From assembly GCA_963932145.1 (NCBI GenBank), contig OZ010580.1:34738051-34802050 (forward strand): DNA of 64,000 bases. Direction: 5' to 3'. This DNA is from Acanthosepion lycidas (Eukaryota; Mollusca; Cephalopoda; Sepiida; Sepiidae). Below the pieces are notes generated by a model. That model ran no database searches. It saw nothing but the letters and a program-made list of their open reading frames with translations, and was not told the DNA's origin. Shown here piece after piece: positions 44,063 to 55,094 of this stretch (its first letter is position 1; every line of letters starts with the position of its first letter). The translations under genes and the position numbers were made by a program.

Positions 44063-45353
44063 AACTTAACGGAGCCACTTAAAATAAATATATTCAAGCG
44101 GAAAATTGTTCCTGTTTGAGGGTCGAAAATTACGTTAAGTCTGTAACGATCGTGACATTAATCAAAAGTGTACTGAGATCAAATTCAAAGATTCTGCTTA
44201 AGCGATTGTAACAATTGCAGATCGACGGGATAATGTAAACAGAAGAGATCATAAAAAGTGCTTAAGAATTGAGAAAACTTGTCACTCGATCCCATCTGAC
44301 AACCAGTAAGCTCATGGAAGAAGAGTGTCGAAAGAAACCGAGAAGATTTGAAAAGTAAGGAAACAAACAAAAACGTCGAAAGTAAGGGAGAAAAATATTA
44401 GATAATATAGATAAAGATATAAATTGGTAATCTTATTCAAATAACTGAAGAGTAACATTTAATCGAAGCAATAGAAATGTTGCGAGAGACAAAAGTTATC
44501 TCCCTTTGATTAACCCTTTAAAAAACTAAAAATAGATATATAGTCACGTGAACTACTCGAGAGATAGGCGCGAAAGTCAAACATCCCCTTTTTGTTTAAA
44601 CTTTAAGGTTCCATTATAATAATTTATTTTACCAGAACCCTTTTAAGGGACGCTGGATCATCAGATAACACTTCCAAAAAAATGAAACGAAAGATGAAAT
44701 GAAAATTCACACTTTTGACGGGTAGTATTAAGTTTATGTAATTTAACAGAGAGGGTAGCAAGGAGTGGTGTGAGAGACATGGTCGAGTTTAGAGAGGGTT
44801 TATTTTAATATTTCTTTCTAATCATACTTAGTATTGGGGGAGCAGGGACCAGACCTTGACCTATTTAAACGGTTAACTTAACGGAAGTGATATATTGAAA
44901 TGGGACAGGAGAAGAGAGAAAAAGAAAAAAGAAAGAAGCGGGAAGTAAAGAGACAGAAGCTGTAATTAGGTTTTACGCAGGAAGAAGGGGGTGGTATATT
45001 TTTAGCAATTTATGTAAAAAAATAGATTTTAATGTTTGATAGTAATTTAAATGGTAAAAAAAAATCCACGAAGAAATTAATTTGATGCTTGCTAGCAATT
45101 TAAATATTTAACTCTTTTACAAATAATTTAGGGATTTAATATAACTTAAATGCTGTATTTATTAACACATTCATAGAGAACACATTAAAAGAATTTTTAA
45201 AAAATATAACAGTTTAGTGATAGTAATCTTTTAATATTGTAAATGACTTAAGGTAACGTCTTTATCAGTTTGAATCTAATTCATGAATGTAATTTGTAAG
45301 TATATTTAGATGGGTAATCTTCCTTACTTAAAGTTTATATATATATTTTCAGG
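44063..45353. other. AT-rich DNA with a foldback-arm relic
   Basis: 44608-44680 is a diverged single arm of the 15.7 kb palindrome (AATTTATTTTACCAG, GGGACGCTGGATCATCAG). The remainder is AT-rich and unrecognised. Confidence 0.5.
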
Positions 45354-45581
45354 TGTTTTTATATGAAGACTTTTGTGGTTTATTTGAACTTTTTATGTTT
45401 ATTTTGTATAGCTATTCGCTTTGTAAATGAAACCAAAAGCATATATTCACGCACAACGGAAGGTTGGGTTGAAATGAAGACCAGGAAAAGAAATGGTGAT
45501 ATTTATCAGAATGGCCGCTCGAACGGAGGAATGTCGCTCACGGCCGAGTTTAAAATTAGTTCCACGCATACATGGGACTAA
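45354..45581 (+). CDS. Possible secreted-peptide exon (hypothetical)
   Basis: A 72-codon frame starts at 45363, nine bases after a plausible acceptor (TATATATATATTTTCAG). The protein begins MKTFVVYLNFLCLFCIAIRF, which looks like a signal peptide with a hydrophobic core. A basic KTRKR site that a proprotein convertase could use follows, then a polar tail ending at a stop. A GT donor could also follow AAGAAATG near 45497. No family is recognised and a chance frame cannot be excluded. Confidence 0.2.
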   Translation, partial: CFYMKTFVVYLNFLCLFCIAIRFVNETKSIYSRTTEGWVEMKTRKRNGDIYQNGRSNGGMSLTAEFKISSTHTWD

Positions 45582-45884
45582 AGACAAAAATTGTTCAAAC
45601 CTCATTCGACATATTCACTCTGGGAATGCCTTAGGCGTCAGGGCTTAAACTCTAGTTCTCTCCTGAAGGAGATGTATTACCTGGAACAGTGACGAATGTA
45701 TGAAGAAAAAACAAAACAAAAAAAAACAAACAAAAAAAAAAACATGACACTTACGCTCTGGAGAGAATGGTTTCTTTCCAGAGTATAACTGTGGGTAGAA
45801 ATTAAACCATCGATATAAGGACAGAAAAAAAAGTCGAGAAACGATGATAATATACATATGAGTTTCTAAAAACGTTAATGCTTA

Positions 45885-46150
45885 CTGCCACATCACGTTG
45901 AAACACCGGTTCCCGTACGATCACCGAATTTAAGCAACCTCGAGCCTGGTCAGTACCTAGATGGGTGACAGCTTGGAATGGATGTGCAGGACGCGCAAAA
46001 TAACGTTGGGAATATATTAATCCACCACTTCTCCTCCCAGCTATAGGTTAATTAGTAAGACTTGTATTACTAAAACATTAACATACATATATCTTTTTTC
46101 TGGCTTTAAATAACTTGCAAAACGTTGATCATCTGTAGAAAACGAAGCAA
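45885..46150 (+). mobile_element. SINE-Arg copy, 5S head kept, tRNA part deleted
   Basis: TGCCACATCACGTTGAAACA, CGTACGATCACCGAATTTAA, CAGTACCTAGATGGGTGACA and CTTGG cover most of 5S. After a partial GGATGTGCAGG the A and B boxes are missing and the body resumes at CCTCCCAGCTATAGG. The tail CTGGCTTTAAATAACTTGC is intact. Confidence 0.85.
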
Positions 46151-47239
46151 TCAATATAAAAACGCCCGCAACAATACTTTTTACTGTTTTTTTTTTAAAT
46201 AATAATTAAGAAGCGTAAATTGTTTCCGAAGCTTTTGCTAAGCTACGACACAATATTAACACATGTTAACAAGTAATCACCATATTGTGTTCCTGTTCTA
46301 GGTTGGAATCCCATCGATATTGGCAGTTTAGCTGCTGTTCGGGTGATAAGTCATTCTACCCATCTGTTTTTCTTTCTTTCACATGATTTACTAAGTCTTT
46401 CAGCCACCTGAAATATATCCATATTTCTGTATTTGATATTAAGTGCAAATCCTCATCTATTAAGAGATTTGACCAAAGAGAAACTTGAATGCCATTTTTG
46501 TACTCGTTCCTAAATCTGCGTCATCGAGGCAGTTTATGCATTTCCATAGGGAAAAAAAAAAGAAAAGAAAGAAAAGAAAAGAAAGAAATCTCCAAATGCT
46601 AATAAAAATATTGGCAGACACAAACTGCCGAAATGTACTGAATTAATTGCTCACTATTTTTCTTTTTCTTTTTTTTTTTTGCATTTCTTGATTCATATTT
46701 GTTGTCAAATCATCTGCTCTTTCTTGCAGTGTTTAACTGACATTTTTGTTTGAATCCTTTTTGCCTTTTGTTTTTATCTCTTTTTCGTTCTCTCGACCAC
46801 TGTCTGCTCCATTCATCAGGTGCTGCATTGGAGGTGTCAGCCATGATGGATAAACTGTGATATCAGGAGGGGAGGGACAAAAAAAAAAAAAAAAAAATGG
46901 AGGCAGATGTTTGTTGGAGAAGAAGAGGACTAGGTATAAGGAAAAGATAATGCAATAATTAAGAACGATGTGGCGATCCGGAGGAAGAATAAACGATTAA
47001 GGAGGACAGTGGAATGTGAAAAAAAATTGTTTAAATAATAATGAAGATACAAAAGAAATAGCGACAAGGGCGAACTGAAAATATATCTATGATTATTCGT
47101 TCGTATAAAACAAGAATAGAAAACAATAATGTAAAAATACCACCATTAAAACAACCACTATTACTGATACAATTTAATAATAACGAAAATAATAGTTACA
47201 ACTTAAAGACAAACGAAGTATTTACAAAACATATCAAAA
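46151..47239. other. AT-rich DNA with homopolymers
   Basis: Poly(A)/poly(T) runs at 46550-46580, 46668-46680 and 46880-46897, and no supported feature. Confidence 0.45.
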
Positions 47240-47505
47240 TGGAGTAATAAATAGCGGCTCGGATTGAAGAATCATAGAGCAGAGTTCGAATTCCAGTCGA
47301 ATCCTTTACATTCACTTACGTGCTAATACCCTTGGGAAAGGTGTGAATCCCATTTTTCTCCCCGCCAGGTATAGGTAAAATAGCAAGACACAGCGGATTC
47401 TATAGCCCTGGATGGCAACTGGTCTACCGCAGAAAGAAATGGTAACCTAATGCGGGAAAAAAATCTGTCTCGTCAGTCATGTATCAAAAGCGCATATCAC
47501 GCACG
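47240..47505 (+). mobile_element. SINE-Arg copy
   Basis: GGAGTAATAAATAGCGGCTC and GAGTTCGAATTCCAG are the decayed A and B boxes. The body contains TACCCTTGGGAAAGGTGTGA and a TAGCAAGACACAGCGG variant. Confidence 0.75.
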
Positions 47506-47649
47506 GCACATAACTGACTGATATCAAAGATAAGACGTCTCTCCTCCAAAATCATTAGAATATTATATATTTGTAATAAGTGCACAGAAAGAAATTAATT
47601 TTGACCTAACCCGTTTTGACTGATTCGTTTTTGTTTTCGGCTTCTCAAA

Positions 47650-47880
47650 CCTTTGCAAGTTATTTAAAGCCAGAAAATATTTTTAGATTGTAAGAATTTT
47701 TTTGAGATAATAATGGTTTAGTGATACAAATCATACTAATTAACCCATAGCTGGTGGGGGAAGAGGTGAATTCATCTCTTTCCCCTAAGGGGTTATTTTT
47801 GTATAAATGAATATAACGAAACCAACAGAAATTGGAACTCAACTCTTCGCTGACTCAAATTGGGAATGTGAATGATCTTC
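47650..47880 (-). mobile_element. SINE-Arg copy, minus strand
   Basis: The tail TTATTTAAAGCCAGAAAATA (start), the body ACCCATAGCTGGTGGGGGAA and the B-box complement TGGAACTCAACTC appear in order. The A box is too decayed to see. Confidence 0.7.
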
Positions 47881-47992
47881 CAGTGACATTCAATATACCA
47901 CCCGATAATTTTTCTTAGTATTCTTTGCTGAAATGGAGGGTCTTAATGCCATTTAACTAGTTCATAAAAAGTACGAGAGGGTACAAATGGCA

Positions 47993-48475
47993 GCTTATTA
48001 GGAACTGTGCAAATTGATATATGCTAATCATATGGTTTCAACAACAAAAATTGCAATATGAGCTCTGGTAAAAACATGAAATGATAACAGCAAAAATTGC
48101 AATACGAGCACTGGTAAAAAACGGTTGCTGAAGACATTAGGTTTATAATACCCTGAAATTCATACAGAGATGTCCTCAAGGACACATAGCACAGTGGATA
48201 AAGTCGTTAGTTAGATCCAGTGACAGGACCTGAAGAGTTGTGAGTTCAATACCTGGTTAAGGCGGCGGAGATCTTGGAGAGGGGAATTAACAGGAGATAA
48301 CTGATAACTAACATCCAGTTAGACATGGCACGTGGAACTAGAACAGTCTACCACCTGAAGAAGGCCGGAGCGTATAATGGCCGAAACGTTGTAATGAATA
48401 TGGCGACAAAGATTAGGACAATAGTCCGAATAATGTAAATAGTGCACATAATACCTCAGAGATATAGACAGATAC
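47993..48475 (+). mobile_element. SINE-T copy, long-leader subtype
   Basis: Starts in a leader (TTATTAGGAACTGTGCAAATTG) found also in the 63.5 kb copy. Then come the A box (TAGCACAGTGGATAAAGTC, 48187-48205) and B box (GAGTTCAATACCTGG, 48242-48256), and the tail to GACAGATAC. The left TIR is reduced to a few bases. Inside the leader, AAAAATTGCAATA(T/C)GAGC is duplicated. Confidence 0.8.
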
Positions 48476-48489
48476 TCGTTTTTAATTTC

Positions 48490-48788
48490 TTTCTGAATTT
48501 CTGGGATGAGGAATTATCATTTACTCGATTTACAAGCGAACTAATGTCCTCATATTTTTTTGTTGTTATCACAGAGAAAACAGAGCAATAACTGATAAAA
48601 AAAAATCTAGACAAGATATCCCTAGACATGGACAGTCTACCCTCGTAAATTAAATAAAGGATTCGATTCGCAAGCTGTAGGTTGCCCGCAGCGACATATA
48701 CCCGGTAAATGCCGCAGACCACAAGTATCGAAACGTTGGGATAGCAACAACAAAGATAAGGCAATAGTCCGCATGTAAATAGTGTAAA
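48490..48788 (+). mobile_element. Diverged SINE-T relative
   Basis: Left end TTTCTGGGATGAGGAATTAT...CTAATGTCCTCATA and right end AAGATAAGGCAATAGTCCGC...GTAAATAGTGTA are inverted relatives of the SINE-T TIRs. The interior has GACATGGACAGTCTACC and ATCGAAACGTTG but no A/B boxes. Confidence 0.55.
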
Positions 48789-48810
48789 AAAATTGGCTTT
48801 AGCGCTGTTT

Positions 48811-49078
48811 AGAAAAGAATGAAAGAAAGGAAAGAAAGAAAAGAAAGAAGAAAAGAAAGAAAAGAAAGAAGAAAAGAAAGAAAAGAAAGAAGAAAAGAAA
48901 GAAGAAAAGAAAGAAGAAAAGAAAGAAAAGAAAGAAGAAAAGAAAGAAGAAAAGAAATAAAAGAAAGAAGAAAAGAAATAAAAGAAAGAAGAAAAGAAAG
49001 AAAAGAAAGAAGAAAAGAATGAAAAGAATGAAAAGAAAGAAAAGAATGAAAAGAATGAAAAGACTAAAAGAAAGTAAA
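48811..49078. repeat. (GAAAAGAAAGAA)n minisatellite
   Basis: About 270 bases of 11-13-base purine units. The minus-strand Phe/Leu frame is an artefact. Confidence 0.95.
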
Positions 49079-49079
49079 G

Positions 49080-49700
49080 AAGCCAGTAGTGGGCTAATTA
49101 GTAAAACTTGTACCACTTTCAGGACGTAGGCGATCATAGCTCTCCACTTCCCCTCTCTTATAGCTCTTAATAAGTTTTGTCCGTTTGTTACTTCTCCCAC
49201 TTGCTTAAGCCCGCTTGGTGTGTCACTTGTTGCTTCCCCTTGTCTCTGTTTCCCTCTATTTGCCCTGTGTGTATCAGATTCTCTAAGCCCTCCTTTATCA
49301 TTACGTTTTCCAGAAATATCAGCTGCCTCTTCCCGATGTTAAGTATAAGTTTCCTCCTTGTTTGCATCCTCTCCAAAACCTCATCGTTGCTCACATGATA
49401 TCCTTAGCATCCTTGTGTAGAACCACATCTCCCCTACCTCGAATTCTTCATCTTTGAGGAGACCGTCCAACATTCGCTGTCGTATAGCAGGACAAATATC
49501 ACGTAGCAGTTCCGTACTCCTTTTCTTTGTTACCAACGAAATCCTCTTGTCTTTGGAATGCGTCTTTGACCATAGAACCATTATAATTTAAAAATTATAA
49601 GTAAAAAAGTGTGTACAAAATATTTAGCTTTTGGCTTTAAATAAGTTATAGGGTTTGATATGCCGCTAAATACAACCCCCAAACAAACCCCACTTATTCC
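49080..49700 (+). mobile_element. SINE-Arg tail split by LINE-B
   Basis: GGGCTAATTAGTAAAACTTG at 49089-49108 and AGCTTTTGGCTTTAAATAAG at 49627-49646 are consecutive parts of the SINE-Arg body and tail. The minus-strand LINE-B fragment between them therefore inserted into the SINE. Confidence 0.7.
49116..49590 (-). pseudogene. LINE-B 3' fragment
   Basis: On the minus strand: TKKRSTELLRDICPAIRQRM, MWFYTRMLRISCEQ, then MQTRRKLILNIGKRQLIF and MIKEGLENLIHTGQIEG blocks, nearly contiguous apart from frame changes. The 3' end lies at about 49120. Confidence 0.85.
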
Positions 49701-50489
49701 TAATGCGTGTGCTGAAATATGTTAAACTTAAAAATGCAAATGAGGAGTTATTCCAATGCGATGTTTTCTTTTTCTTGACACACAAATGGTGCAGCTATTA
49801 CAGATGTTACAGTTATATATCAATATATGCACATCTATATATATCAATATATGCACATCTATACACACACAAATTTATATAACAAAAAAAAAAGAAAAAA
49901 AAAGAAAAAAGAAATCAACAAAAAGCTTTTATTTATTCGTCTTCCCACGAGGAACAATTTGACAAGAATTCGGTTTTAATTCGAGGCCACACACGCGTAC
50001 GTATGAATAAAGGTAACAATTACGCAGTCCCTTGCAGTACCATGAAAGCATCAACGATGACTCTTTAATTCAATGGGAAGGTTTCGCTCTGAAGTTGAAA
50101 TCTTCAGAGACCAGGCACATTTGCTTTTGCGCTCTGTCCTGCCCGAAAACAAAACAAAGTTGATTACAAACATGAAAGGAAAGATGAAACCTTCCTGATC
50201 TTAACATGCAGTTAGCGTTAAAATACAGCCTAGTTTTATTTCATTTTCCTTTTGACTCAAGAAATTGTGCCACTACTAGGAACTGCTGAAAAGGTCACGA
50301 CCCAAAGAACCCCCTAATCTGATATTTAATCATTTAGTCAGATTTTGGCAACTGGGTCGAACTGGGTGTTTTTCAATACTTCTCCCTATATATGTAACAA
50401 TTAGAAAAATAAATTGAAAATTTTAGCATATAACTTAACAAATCCTACCAATGATACTATGTGTAACATTAGGGTGTTCGGAAATTAAT
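49701..50489. other. Unique DNA, nothing recognised
   Basis: Includes a duplicated TATATATCAATATATGCACATC (49815-49862) and an A/G-rich run at 49882-49915, otherwise nothing I can name. Confidence 0.4.
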
Positions 50490-50575
50490 TTCAGATTTTG
50501 ATTGGTTGGTTGATTTAGTGGCATATCGACATCTCTATGGGTTATTTAATGCTGAAATCTAAATATTTTGTGTGC
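50490..50575 (+). repeat. GGCATATC...TTAATGCYGAAAT body domain
   Basis: TTGGTTGATTTAGTGGCATA...CTATGGGTTATTTAATGC recurs at 52.93, 57.60 and 63.11 kb in different contexts. It looks like a conserved SINE body segment without its head here. Confidence 0.65.
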
Positions 50576-50649
50576 ACTATCTTTTTGCGATAAAAAGGTT
50601 GTTAGTAATAAAAGTCTTATTAATTAAGTAGAAGACATTCTCAACAGTA

Positions 50650-50862
50650 TTTACGCATAAGTAAATATAACGAACCCAACTGGAATTGGAACTCGGCTCT
50701 CCGATTAACAATCCCGAGCCGTAATCCATTATATAATCCGCACGTCCAAGCTTACAGCACTTGGTATTCCCAAACGCTCATCAATCTAGGCTCGACGTTG
50801 CTTAACTTCGATGATCATACGGAAACCGGTGTTTCAAAGTGATGTGGTCGTAAGTCTGTCCG
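50650..50862 (-). mobile_element. 5S-tRNA chimeric SINE, complete head
   Basis: On the minus strand: 5S from CTTACGACCACATCACTTTG through GATCATCGAAGTTAAGC and TTGGGAATACC to GCTGTAAGC, then directly GGACGTGCGGATTATATAAT (A box) and GAGTTCCAATTCCAG (B box). The 5S-to-tRNA junction equals that of the 19.4, 24.7 and 40.0 kb copies. About 20 bases of 5S around GGTCAGTACC are missing. Confidence 0.88.
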
Positions 50863-51184
50863 ATTTTGGAATCAACTTTTATTCCTGAATTAATGTCTAA
50901 ACAGTATTTAAATCGGTCAAAATAAAATTAACAGGAGACACGTTAATCATTAGGACCATTTTTGTGCAACTAATATATTAGAACACAAAATGTTTTATTC
51001 TAAAATCGGAAATTATTTTCCGAACAACCTAACTTATATTTTAATAATAGAATATCGTTAGATATGGAAATGATTAATTTGGGTATAATAATTGACAAGT
51101 CCTTTTCAAGAGACACTGGAAGAATAAGTGAAGAACACTGTGAGATGACAAAGGAGGATGATAGAAGTTTGAGGTGAACCATCT
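50863..51184. other. AT-rich spacer
   Basis: Nothing recognised. The 60-codon minus frame at 51000-51182 has no motif. Confidence 0.4.
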
Positions 51185-51390
51185 TCTATGTGCCTCGTCC
51201 CTTCAGGACATAGAATGTTGAGGAGAGTCATGATTGCCTCGTGTGGTTCTTAGCCGTTTTTCTCCATTGTCTCGTTCCGCCATCCATTCACACAAGATGG
51301 TCAGGTAAGTGACTCGCTGCCTATCATTATCTTTCCTCCATCAGTATAGCCCGTGAAAGTTAAGTTTTCTAAGCCCTCCTTTTATTATTG
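51185..51390 (-). pseudogene. LINE-B 3' relic, strongly decayed
   Basis: GCCTCGTCCCTTCAGGACAT...TCATGATTGCC and AGTTTTCTAAGCCCTCCTTTT match the LINE-B 3' UTR and C-terminal segments at 55.1 kb in the same orientation. Confidence 0.6.
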
Positions 51391-52850
51391 GTGGTATTAA
51401 CAAGTTTTCTCTTGGTGAATTAATATGAACTACATTAAATATCCCGTTCGATAATACATATTTGTCAGTTGTGGTACCAGAACCATTTGGTTGTATCCCC
51501 TAGGCACTAACTCACTGTTCAGGAGTGGACGTAATGAGGGAGCATCGTTGCCAACTATCGAGTTTTTTTGTTTTTTTTAAGTTTGAAGGTTGAGACAGAC
51601 AAGGTGACTTGGGAGTCACATCTAGATATATGGGAACAGCCACAATCGGGGACAATCTGAGCGAATTTGGTTACCCGACCTCAAGATATTTCTAACTGGG
51701 CTCCACCTGCATGGTTAAGCGCCGCTTTTATTAAAACTCGCCACCACATCATATTTGGCTGTGAGGCATGTACCTGGCATACCATTATTGGAACAGGTAT
51801 TAATGATGGACACATTTGGCTGCATATGTTTGTATCCTAGTGTCACTTTGTCAGCGTGTTGCTCTATCATTAAATAAAACAACTAGTAAATAATACAAAA
51901 AAGACAAGAATAGCGACAGTCACAAAATACAAACGGAAATTGACGATGTAAACTGGTCACGGGTCACATACAACCCGTTTAGGTTTCAGAATAGCAAACC
52001 TTATTTCAGGAGGAAAATAAAGTTTATCGAATATTTTTTTTTTGTTTCATTCACGTGTTCACTCACACACTCTCATACATAAGCACGTACATAAACAATG
52101 ATTAAGTACACTGTTTCATCAATTTTGCAAACTTTCCTTGAAGGTGAAGTTTTCAGCATTTAAAACCATTGGCAACTTTCACTAAGGAAGATCATACGTG
52201 TAAACATTTGCTTTAGAAACAATAAACATCTGTAATTTTTTTTTCTCTCTGGAGAAGAAATATAGTTTCTTTTATACTAAGTCTTCATTTTTTTTTAATT
52301 ATAGAAAAATCCTTTATCGCACACTGATACAGTAACAACTCGAAGCTTATGAAACTTTATTTGATTCATTCTATTTCAATATTGAAAAACGTTTATTTTA
52401 TTGCAATGGATGGTTAGAAGCGAGAGGGGAGAAGGGATGCGTTTATTTTACTACTGAAATGATGTTTCTCCATTTCTAAGGCAGATGCTTATGTGTATGG
52501 CCTTTTGTGGTGAAAATCGCTTTGGTACATGCAATGAAAAATTATCTTGAATTTCTTTTACTATTACGGCTTGCTTTATGATGAACTATTACATGCTGGT
52601 TGGAAAATGGTGCCAGTATACAAATGATATCAGTATAAAGCAGAGACTATTATAGAAAAATATTTTGAGATTGCAATACTCACTTGGTCTATTCTAAGCA
52701 CATGGGATTTAATACTCATGCAAAAATGAAGTTCGAGAAAGACTTTCCAGCCCGTAGACATGGTTGTGCCGGTGGACCCTATAGTGAAAAAGAAGTTATA
52801 AAATATAAGGAGACGAACAAAGGAATATGAAGATTACAGGAAAAAAATCC
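51391..52850. other. Unique DNA, nothing recognised
   Basis: About 1.45 kb. 51480-51830 is GC-balanced and may be a decayed repeat. The rest is AT-rich. Confidence 0.4.
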
Positions 52851-53275
52851 TAGTTGATTAAAGCGTTGGTTCGCGAATTTGGTGACATTGTGAGTTCAAT
52901 CCTTGGGCCGGGCAGTGTGCACGTGAACTCCGTTGGTTGGTTTTGTTTAGCGGCATATCAATCTCTATGGGCTAGTTAATGCCGAAATCTAAATATTTTG
53001 AACGCAATTTTATGGCTTCAACTACAGATAAAAATGTTTTGGTCATTTTACTAGAAATAGGTATTGTTGGTAATTTTTTTTATAGAAAAATGTATTGCCG
53101 ATATTTTTATAGTGTTTTGCTTTGGTCTGGGGATTCGTTATTTGTCTAGAGTTGGAACCCCAGATCGATGTAGAAGGCCGGAGGGCACAACGACCGAAAC
53201 GTTGTAATAACAAGAACAATGATGAAGAGAAAAGTCCAAGTATAAATAGTGTAAATAATAGAGATTACAGTTGTG
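52851..53275 (+). mobile_element. SINE with B box, body domain and SINE-T-like tail
   Basis: GTGAGTTCAATCCTTGG is a B box. The GGCATATCAATC...CTAGTTAATGCCGAAAT domain, the TATTGTTGGTAATTTTTTTTAT repeats, and the tail GAAGGCCGGAGGGCACAACG and ACCGAAACGTTGTAATAAC follow. It links the body domain with the SINE-T-type tail in one unit of about 400 bases. Confidence 0.65.
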
Positions 53276-53571
53276 ACCATAATACTAGGTCCACTTAGAA
53301 TTGTGCTAAGAACATTACCATCGAAAGTCGGTGAGTTAGAAATCCAAGGGAGGATTGAAATATTACAGACGACATCATTGCTGCGACAGCGAGAGATTTG
53401 ATCGGACTTTTTTTTCACTCCATCCTCAGCGATGACCACCAGATATCTGGGGGTGAACATTCAAATATACAGATAAAATAAAATAAAACAATGGTGTATA
53501 GAAATAGATTTTACAGTATAGAAGTGATATATTTGCAATAGTGTATATTATTTTGGGTGCGACCATAAACT

Positions 53572-53800
53572 AATGAAGAAAGAAAAAAGAAGAAAAGAGG
53601 AAGAACAGGACGAAGAAGGCGGTGATAGTTAAAGAAAAAAAAATAAAAACGAGAGAAGGAAAGTAAAGTAAAAGGATAAAAAGTAAAAAAAAAAAAAAAT
53701 GAAAAGACATCACCAAAGAATATATATGAGAGAGAGAGAGAAAAAAAAAAAAAAAAAGAAAAAAAAAGAAAAAAAAGAAAAAAGAATCAAGAGAAAAAAT
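53572..53800. repeat. A/G-rich low-complexity tract
   Basis: Purine-rich sequence with poly(A) at 53686-53699 and 53741-53758. Long homopolymers follow at 53940-53975 (36 A) and 54055-54080 (26 A). Confidence 0.85.
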
Positions 53801-53937
53801 GCATGTAGCCCCGTAGTTTCAAAATATCCAAAGGCAGATAGTATATGCAAGTAAATAAAAAGTTGCCATTTCGCACACCGGAGAAACTTATTTCCATATG
53901 AACAGCATTCATCATAAAACGAGCCAAGAATGAAAAT

Positions 53938-53978
<41 letters not shown>

Positions 53979-54080
53979 CCTTTAAGACGATTTTCGCTAC
54001 CAACAAAAACGTCATGTCTCTTCATTTACTCATCCCTCATTTAACAAAAGAAGCAAAAAAAAAAAAAAAAAAAAAAAAAA

Positions 54081-55094
54081 TGTTACTGTTTTTCAGCTAA
54101 CGCAAAATGGTTTGGGCTTTTACCAATCTTTTTTCATTCATTTATTTCCTCTGTTCCCGCCTCCATATCTCTGTATAATCGAACAAAATAAATTGTCCAT
54201 AAAAAGTAAATATGAACGGACAAATAAAAGTTCGCTTCAGTAACCGGTTCCGTCGTCGTCAAAGCAACGACCACAAAAGAAAACAATAAAAATACTATAT
54301 ACATATAAGTTATTTAAGAAGAATGTGTTCATGGCTTCTTCTATTCTCATTATTTTTGTTATGCTGGAATCAGAAGATGAAATGTTTTTATTGGTTCATC
54401 TTATAATCAGATTGGAACAAAATAAATAGCTGTTTTGAACCACAAACTTTAAAAGTCACATTTCGGATTAAATTAAAATGTATCTCAGATCAAACGCAAT
54501 TATCCGAAGTAAGCAACATTACACTATATCAGATTTTATTATTTTTAGTGTCCGGATATGGTTGTAAAATTTGACGAAAGTATAAATTGATAATATATAA
54601 ATTTTATTTTAACAGGATGCTTTAGCAGATACTGTATTTTGATCTTTTCCGTATACATTAGTGATACGAATTAAATCAAAATAAATCCTGTCTGGTAATA
54701 AAAAAATTCTTAAAACATGTTCCACTAGTGGAACAATAGTGCTGGATGACATACCTACAAGCTAATGGGCTTATAGCTTAAGGCCACACACCGTAGGGTG
54801 TCTCACTTTTAAAAATATATTTTTATTTTATCATTAGTTTTTTATCATTTAACACTAAATCAAAAATTATATATAATGATATTAATCATTATATATAATT
54901 TTTTATTTATATTTATTGAAATATAATCATGTATAATTATTTTTAAATTTTTTTTCTTTTAGAAGTGCCATGAACTTTTTTTATAGCTTAGGGCATCGGA
55001 ATGCGAAAGTCCGGCCCTGAATGGGAATTCAAAGGTTAAACAAATCTGGTAAAGCTTCCGTGTTATGCTTATATTTATATGGCAAAATTCTTTT
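54081..55094. other. AT-rich DNA with two perfect palindromes
   Basis: TGTTCCACTAGTGGAACA at 54718-54735 is a loop-free palindrome. 54862-54903 has perfect 19-base arms around a 4-base loop. No coding or transposon signal is present. Confidence 0.5.
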
